A stretch of 19,683 bases of DNA, from NCBI GenBank assembly GCA_009469665.1, contig SSTB01000127.1:1-19683 (forward strand), read 5' to 3'. The position numbers and the translations under genes were made by a program. The DNA comes from Azonexaceae bacterium. Lineage in GTDB: Bacteria; Pseudomonadota; Gammaproteobacteria; Burkholderiales; Rhodocyclaceae. The notes under the pieces are model-generated. The model worked only from the letters and a program-made list of their open reading frames with translations. It had not been told where the DNA came from and did no database searches. Below are positions 15,869-19,683 of this stretch, one piece after another. Numbering within the stretch: position 1 is the first letter of the stretch; each line of letters starts with the position of its first letter.

Positions 15869-15901
15869 ATGAACGAACATCGGCAGGCAGGGCGATACGG
15901 G

Positions 15902-15907
15902 TAAACT
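15902..15907 (+). promoter_or_regulatory. Possible -10 element of the GcvH-like operon
   Basis: TAAACT (four of six to consensus) ends 6 bases before the ATG at 15914 and lies in the loop of a short CGGG/CCCG inverted repeat. If used, transcription would begin at or next to the start codon, giving a leaderless message. This would explain the absence of a ribosome binding site. No good -35 was found. Confidence 0.3.
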
Positions 15908-15913
15908 CCCGCC

Positions 15914-16351
15914 ATGCCCCACACCGCCTTCCACGGCTTCATCCCCGATGACCGCCTTTACTGCCCCCGCAGCGAGATGTGGGTGCAGGAGATCGGCGGG
16001 GGCGAGGTGCGTATTGGCGCCACGGCTTTCGGGCTTTTCCTGGCCGGCGAGGTCATCGCCTTCACAGCCAAGCCCAACGGGGCCGAAGTGGCCATCGGCC
16101 GCGGCCTGGGCACGGTGGAAAGCCGCAAGACCGTGATCGCCGTCCATGCCCCCGTTTCCTTCGTGCAACTGGAGGGCAACGAAGCGGCGGAGGAAAGACC
16201 GACCGTGGTGAACTGCGATCCCTACGGCGCCGGTTGGATGGTGCGGGCCCGACCAACCGCCTGGATCGCCGAGCGGAGCTTGCTGCTCGACGGCGCCGCC
16301 TACCGCCGCCACATCCTCACTCTGGAACCGGAGGCCCGCTTTGCCGACTGA
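15914..16351 (+). CDS. GcvH-like lipoyl-carrier protein
   Basis: A 145-residue protein of the glycine cleavage H-protein fold, which carries lipoamide on a Lys in a beta-hairpin. The hairpin reads TVESRKTVIAVHAPVSF, with Glu69-Ser-Arg-Lys72 in the lipoylation position, Pro80 eight residues later and Asn89, matching the spacing of true H proteins. The Gly normally after PVS is Phe83 here. The C-terminal DPYGAGWM (102-109) corresponds to the family's GDGW region. It is not beside gcvT or gcvP but starts an operon with a DsrE-like gene and mobA, so a role in sulfur transfer, like the lipoate-binding proteins of sulfur-oxidising bacteria, is possible. No ribosome binding site is seen before the ATG at 15914. 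The fold is fairly sure; the partner enzyme is not. Confidence 0.78.
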   Translation: MPHTAFHGFIPDDRLYCPRSEMWVQEIGGGEVRIGATAFGLFLAGEVIAFTAKPNGAEVAIGRGLGTVESRKTVIAVHAPVSFVQLEGNEAAEERPTVVNCDPYGAGWMVRARPTAWIAERSLLLDGAAYRRHILTLEPEARFAD

Positions 16352-16730
16352 TGCCCCCACCGGCCTTGCCCTGCTCATCGCCAGCGCGACGCCCGACCGG
16401 CCCGACCTCTGTGTCACCCCCCTGGTGCACGCCCTGGCGGCCCGGGCCCTGGATTACGAAGTGGAGATCCATTTTTCGGGACCAGCGGTACGCTGGCTGG
16501 TGGAGGGCATCGCCTCCTCCGCCTACCCGACTGCGGAGCGGGAGAAATCGATCCAGCGCTTTCTCGACGAACTGGCGCGGGAGGGCGTCAAGCTCTACGC
16601 CTGCTCCATGGCCGGCGCCGCCTGGGTCGGTCCCGGCGAGCCCTTCATTGCCCAGTGTGCCGGGCACGCCGGTGCCACGGCCTTCGTCGCCCGGACCCTC
16701 GATCCGGCCTGGCGCACCCTGGTGTTCTGA
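16341..16730 (+). CDS. DsrE-family protein
   Basis: A 129-residue protein of the DsrE/DsrF-like (TusD/YchN) fold, whose members carry sulfur on a Cys or act as small oligomeric relays. The N-terminal strand GLALLIASATPDR, the VEIHFSGPAV segment and KLYACSMAGA with Cys88 fit the family, Cys88 being the likely functional residue. Other Cys are at 24 and 106. The start is probably the TTG at 16341: GGAGG (16330-16334) lies 6 bases before it, and no ATG fits ahead of the first conserved strand. This overlaps the upstream gene by 11 bases, and the stop overlaps the mobA start (TGATG). The operon points to a sulfur-relay task shared with the lipoyl protein; this is inferred. Confidence 0.8.
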   Translation: MPTDAPTGLALLIASATPDRPDLCVTPLVHALAARALDYEVEIHFSGPAVRWLVEGIASSAYPTAEREKSIQRFLDELAREGVKLYACSMAGAAWVGPGEPFIAQCAGHAGATAFVARTLDPAWRTLVF

Positions 16731-17293
16731 TGACGAGGGGCGTCACGGGAGTCGTGCTGGCCGGAGGTCTCGGCCGTCGCATGGGCGGTGCGGACAAGGG
16801 GCTGCTGGACTACGGCGGCCGGCCCCTGGCGCAGCAGGTGGCGGAACGCCTGGCGCCCCAGGTGGAGACGCTCCTCATCAACGCCAACCGCAATCGGGAG
16901 GCGTACACGGCGCTGGGTTACCCGGTCATCGGCGACGCGATCCCGGATTTCGCCGGTCCCCTGGCAGGCCTGCACGCCGCGCTCGCCGCGGCAAGTACGC
17001 CGCTGGTGGTGATGGCCCCCTGCGATTCGCCTTTCTTTCCGGTCGATCTGGTATTGCGCCTGCGCGTGGCCCTGCTCGAATCGGGGGCCGAATTGGCGGT
17101 CGCCATGGCGGAAGGGCGCGTCCACGCGGCGTTCTGCCTGTGCAGCCGCGATCTGGCGGACCCCCTGGCGGAATATCTGGCCGCCGGTGGAAGGCGGGTC
17201 ATCGACTGGCAGGAGAGTCGCCGCCAGGTACGGGTAGCGTTCGCCGACCCCGACGCCTTCCGCAATTTGAACACGCCGGAGGCCTTGCGCTGA
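16730..17293 (+). CDS. mobA: Molybdenum cofactor guanylyltransferase MobA
   Basis: Predicted to transfer GMP from GTP to molybdopterin cofactor, making the guanine dinucleotide form used by DMSO-reductase-family enzymes such as nitrate reductase. The 187-residue protein has the nucleotide-binding start VVLAGGLGRRMGGADKGLL (8-26), the PLAGLHAAL segment (77-85), the metal-site PCDSPF (97-102) and the C-terminal NLNTPEAL (179-186). Length is normal. The ATG at 16730 overlaps the DsrE-family stop by one base, so it is the third gene of a coupled operon. Family A copy 2 begins 37 bases after its stop. Confidence 0.95.
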   Translation: MTRGVTGVVLAGGLGRRMGGADKGLLDYGGRPLAQQVAERLAPQVETLLINANRNREAYTALGYPVIGDAIPDFAGPLAGLHAALAAASTPLVVMAPCDSPFFPVDLVLRLRVALLESGAELAVAMAEGRVHAAFCLCSRDLADPLAEYLAAGGRRVIDWQESRRQVRVAFADPDAFRNLNTPEALR

Positions 17294-17330
17294 CGGCACG
17301 GAAATGCGTCCCAAGCTCTCGGCTGGAAAG

Positions 17331-17499
17331 CCAGTAGTCAGTCAGATAGGTTTGCGTGAATGCCGAGGCGCGCATCCGCACCCCGATCGCGCGAAGCGAA
17401 CCGCAGCCCTAGCCGAAGCTATGGCGAGGATGAGCGAAAAAGCGAGCGGGGATGCGGGGCGGGCAGAACATCGCTTAACCTATGTGACTGACTACTAGG
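17331..17499. repeat. Family A palindromic repeat, copy 2
   Basis: A 169-base imperfect palindrome. The left end AGTAGTCAGTCAGATAGGTT (17333-17352) is mirrored by AACCTATGTGACTGACTACT on the right (17477-17496), with one mismatch in 20. The centre GCCCTAGCCGAAGCTATGGC, read on the minus strand, resembles the central hairpin of the element at 12-178. The arms contain matching GCATCCGCACCCCGATCG / CGAGCGGGGATGCGGGG stretches. It lies between the convergent mobA and infA genes. The rest of 17294-17620 holds a CTGG/CCAG mini-hairpin and no gene that I can support. Confidence 0.8.
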
Positions 17500-17620
17500 C
17501 GCCGGCAACCGGTCCGCTGTACGGGCGGCTCCGGGCAAAACAACCCTTCGCGTCCGCAATCTGCTCTTCCCGAGTCCTTCCCCCAAGCTCGGGGCCGGCC
17601 CGATAAAGGACGCTTGGAAT

Positions 17621-17878
17621 TCAGCGGCGCTGGCCGCGAGGCGCCATGGGTGGACGCCCTTCCAGATGGCGGAAGGTGATGCGCCCCTTGGAAAGGTCGT
17701 AGGGGGAAAGCTCCAGGGAAACCTTGTCGCCGGCCAGGATGCGGATGTGGTGCTTACGCATCTTGCCCGCGGTGTAGGCCACTAGGGTGTGGCCGTTGTC
17801 CAGCGTGACGAGAAAACGGGAATCAGGCATCACTTCGTTCACGACGCCCTGCATTTCGATGAGTTCTTCCTTGGCCAT
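17621..17878 (-). CDS. infA: Translation initiation factor IF-1, long paralogue
   Basis: An 85-residue IF-1 made of the single OB fold that binds the 30S A site during initiation. Family sequence is clear in [44 protein letters not shown] and [16 protein letters not shown]. It is about 13 residues longer than the usual 72 because of a basic C-terminal tail ([14 protein letters not shown]). Betaproteobacteria often have two infA genes: a 72-residue one in the ribosomal-protein cluster and a longer one elsewhere. This fits the latter. GGAGG lies 8 bases before the ATG at 17878. It follows the cold-shock gene, with that gene's terminator between them and almost no room for a separate promoter. 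Confidence 0.95.
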   Translation of the reverse strand: MAKEELIEMQGVVNEVMPDSRFLVTLDNGHTLVAYTAGKMRKHHIRILAGDKVSLELSPYDLSKGRITFRHLEGRPPMAPRGQRR

Positions 17879-17904
17879 GAAGGCACCTCCGGGGTCCGGC
17901 GGAA

Positions 17905-17930
17905 AATAAAAAACCCGGCGAAAGCCGGGT
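17905..17930 (-). terminator. Intrinsic terminator between the cold-shock gene and infA
   Basis: On the minus strand a perfect stem ACCCGGC/GCCGGGT with loop TTTC is followed by TTTTTATTTT. It lies 52 bases after the cold-shock stop and about 26 bases before the infA start, so infA is expressed either by read-through or from a promoter inside this structure. Confidence 0.9.
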
Positions 17931-17982
17931 CTCGTCCAGGGGACTCAGGCGCGGGGCTTGCCCCGTGCCAGGAGGGCGCCGC

Positions 17983-18186
17983 TCAGGCGGCGCGGATGTT
18001 GGTCGCCTGCTGGCCCTTGGGGCCGGTGGTGACGTCGAAGGTCACGCGCTGGCCTTCAGCCAGGGTCTTGAAACCCTGGGACTGGATGGCGGAAAAATGG
18101 GCGAAAAGATCGTCGCCGCCGGCGTCCGGGGTGATGAAGCCGAAGCCCTTGGAATCGTTGAACCACTTGACGGTACCTGCTGCCAT
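17983..18186 (-). CDS. Cold-shock protein, CspA family
   Basis: A 67-residue single cold-shock domain that binds single-stranded RNA and DNA and unwinds mRNA secondary structure. RNP1 is KGFGFI (13-18) and RNP2 is LFAHF (27-31). [18 protein letters not shown] is the standard start. GGAG lies about 9 bases before the ATG at 18186. The gene is followed by an intrinsic terminator and then infA. About 140 bases lie between the candidate promoter and the start codon, consistent with the long structured leaders that make csp mRNAs temperature-responsive. Which csp paralogue this is cannot be told. Confidence 0.96.
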   Translation of the reverse strand: MAAGTVKWFNDSKGFGFITPDAGGDDLFAHFSAIQSQGFKTLAEGQRVTFDVTTGPKGQQATNIRAA

Positions 18187-18325
18187 ATCTTGAATCTCCA
18201 AAAAAACAGAATGAGGGGATAGCCCCGGGGGGCGAAACTCAAGACGGCGCTGGAATACGGAAAGATCGCCGCAGAACTGCGGGTACTGAACCTGACACGA
18301 CACTACTTGAAAATCGCTGGCGCGC

Positions 18326-18354
18326 ACTATGCGCCATCCGCGAGGCAAAGGCAA
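18326..18354 (-). promoter_or_regulatory. Candidate promoter of the cold-shock gene
   Basis: On the minus strand TTGCCT (18349-18354) and CATAGT (18326-18331) are separated by exactly 17 bases, each matching the sigma-70 consensus at four of six positions. Transcription would start near 18319 and leave a leader of about 135 bases. In it, GCCCCCCGGGGC-like sequence near 18222-18233 can form a stem, and a T-rich run precedes the ribosome binding site. I see nothing further in 18355-18506 beyond a loose GGCCTTC/GAAGGCC inverted repeat near 18447-18471, downstream of leuA. Confidence 0.45.
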
Positions 18355-18506
18355 AGAAAATGTTGCGTTCCGGAGCAAGCGTCGCCCCACTGTCTCCAAT
18401 GGCGCGAATCGGCGAATCGGCTTCGCGGCGGATTCCCCGGGGTCAGGCCTTCGCCAGAGGGGAGAAGGCCGCGAAGTCCAGGCGGTGCGCCTCCCGGGGG
18501 AAGCTG

Positions 18507-19683
18507 CTACGCCGCCAGGGCCAGGGCCTCGAACCCCGCCCGATTGGCCGCACTGACCAAGGCCTTGATCGACGCCGTGACGATGTTGCCGTCTATGCCG
18601 ACGCCGTAGCAGTCGCCGCCGCCGCTGGGGCGGGCGACTTCGAGGAAGGCGCAGGCCCGGGCATTGCCCGCGTCCTGGCTGGCGCCCATGGAACGCTCCT
18701 CGTAGCTGCGCACCTGGAGGGCGATGCCGAGTCCGCGCAAGGCGTGCGCTGCGGCGTCGATGGGGCCGTTGCCTTCGCCGGCGAGGCGATGGGCTACGCC
18801 GTTCACTTCCACCGTGAGGCGGATGCCCTGGGCGCTACCGTGTTCGAAAAGATGGTGCTCGACGTAACGCACCGCTACCTCGCGGCCCATGTAGGTGTCC
18901 TCGAAGAGGCGCCAGATGTCGCTGGCGCTCACCTCGCCGCCATGGGCGTCGGTGTGGGCCTGGACGACGCCGGAGAACTCCACCTGCAGACGGCGGGGCA
19001 TGACCACGCCGTACTCGCTCTCCATGAGGTAGGCGATGCCACCCTTGCCCGACTGGCTGTTGACCCGGATCACGGAGTCGTAGCTGCGCCCCACGTCGGC
19101 AGGATCGATGGGGAGGTAGGGCACGTTCCACGGCTGAATTTCTTCGCTTTGGGCCTTTTGAGCGGCGAAGCCCTTCTTGATGGCATCCTGGTGGGAGCCG
19201 GAGAAGGCGGTGAACACGAGGTCACCCACGTAGGGATGCCGTGGATGGATGGGCAACTGGTTGCAGTGCTCGACGGTACGGGCGACGGCGTTGATGTCCG
19301 AAAAGTCGAGACCGGGGTGCACGCCCTGGGTGTACATGTTCAAGGCGAGGGTGACGATATCGACGTTGCCAGTGCGCTCCCCGTTGCCGAAGAGACAGCC
19401 CTCGACGCGGTCGGCGCCGGCCATGAGACCGAGCTCGGCGGCGGCCACCGCCGTGCCGCGGTCGTTGTGGGGATGGAGGCTCAAGACGACGCTGTCGCGG
19501 CGGGCGAGGTGGCGGTGCATCCACTCGATCTGATCGGCGTACACGTTGGGCGTGGCGACTTCCACCGTGGTCGGGAGGTTGAGGATCACCGGCTTGTCCG
19601 GCGTGGCGCCCCAGGCGGCGGTGACCGCATCGCAAACCTCCAAGGCGAAGTCGAGTTCCGTGGCGGTGAAGGTTTCCGGGCTG
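18507..19683 (-). CDS. leuA: 2-isopropylmalate synthase, long (type 2) form, N-terminus cut by window
   Basis: Catalyses acetyl-CoA plus 2-oxoisovalerate to 2-isopropylmalate, the first committed step of leucine synthesis. About 391 C-terminal residues are present; the 5' end continues beyond the window. The visible part covers the end of the catalytic TIM barrel, with [20 protein letters not shown] at the edge, the metal-binding HPHNDRG and the conserved [10 protein letters not shown]. It then covers the linker and the C-terminal leucine-binding domain ([23 protein letters not shown]). SHQDAIKKG and the overall pattern fit the roughly 560-residue LeuA2 type rather than the shorter LeuA1. Feedback inhibition by leucine is expected from the intact regulatory domain. 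The stop is TAG at 18507-18509. Confidence 0.95.
   Translation of the reverse strand, partial: SPETFTATELDFALEVCDAVTAAWGATPDKPVILNLPTTVEVATPNVYADQIEWMHRHLARRDSVVLSLHPHNDRGTAVAAAELGLMAGADRVEGCLFGNGERTGNVDIVTLALNMYTQGVHPGLDFSDINAVARTVEHCNQLPIHPRHPYVGDLVFTAFSGSHQDAIKKGFAAQKAQSEEIQPWNVPYLPIDPADVGRSYDSVIRVNSQSGKGGIAYLMESEYGVVMPRRLQVEFSGVVQAHTDAHGGEVSASDIWRLFEDTYMGREVAVRYVEHHLFEHGSAQGIRLTVEVNGVAHRLAGEGNGPIDAAAHALRGLGIALQVRSYEERSMGASQDAGNARACAFLEVARPSGGGDCYGVGIDGNIVTASIKALVSAANRAGFEALALAA

Noticed and set aside
15914..16351. Canonical glycine-cleavage H protein (gcvH)
   Set aside because: There are no gcvT or gcvP genes alongside, the PVSG turn is altered and the gene is coupled to a DsrE-like gene, so I called it only GcvH-like.
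15566..16417. A 283-residue minus-strand frame over the tRNA and lipoyl-carrier gene
   Set aside because: It runs through the tRNA-Arg and antisense to a recognised protein, with no homology visible.
15979..17337. A 452-residue frame overlapping the lipoyl-carrier, DsrE and mobA genes
   Set aside because: All three overlapping real genes have family motifs and coupled starts, while this frame is Arg/Gly/Pro-rich noise.

Overview
The window reads as a chromosomal segment of a high-GC Betaproteobacterium, most likely Rhodocyclales (relatives of Dechloromonas, Azoarcus or Thauera). This is inferred from gene content and protein character, not from a search: a tight nadD-rsfS-rlmH-maf block, two BPSS1780-type membrane proteins, a DUF2782 protein, a Rep helicase, a long second-copy IF-1 next to a cold-shock gene, and a long-form LeuA. 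Most genes are ordinary housekeeping genes.

Layout. 192-2123 (-) is a membrane-bound PAS-GGDEF diguanylate cyclase, divergent from a GT-B glycosyltransferase-like protein (2369-3421, +). From 8412 down to 3621 (-) runs one compact eight-gene unit: LOG-family protein, DUF2782 protein, two BPSS1780 membrane proteins, nadD, rsfS, rlmH, maf. Neighbours overlap or lie 32 bases apart. polA (8413-11130, +) diverges from it with directly abutting start codons. Then come a repeat, about 450 bases of unexplained DNA, a small hypothetical gene, rep helicase (12105-14093) and a secreted Ala/Lys/Pro-rich protein (14229-14627). A membrane-anchored cytochrome c5-like gene (15001-15444, -) and tRNA-Arg(CCG) follow. 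Next is a three-gene overlapping operon: GcvH-like lipoyl carrier, DsrE-like protein, mobA (15914-17293, +). The right end, all on the - strand, holds leuA (cut by the window edge), a cold-shock gene, a terminator and infA.

The most distinctive content is intergenic. Family B has four copies (3479-3620, 11146-11289, 14713-14945, 15760-15868). They share inverted termini (CCTGGAAACCTCAGTTG-like) and a common core, and sit just downstream of genes. Two are flanked by exact 5-base direct repeats (TTAAA and TTCAA), as expected of a non-autonomous, MITE-like transposable element; one of these duplications contains the maf stop codon. Family A has two copies (12-178, 17331-17499) of about 168 bases. 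These are imperfect palindromes over their full length, with a shared central hairpin. No transposase for either family lies in the window.

Other points of interest are the orphan lipoyl-carrier/DsrE pair joined to mobA, the csp-terminator-infA arrangement, the terminator-like hairpin abutting the rep start codon, and the CATATG junction shared by polA and the LOG-family gene. I see no CRISPR array, prophage, rRNA or defence system.
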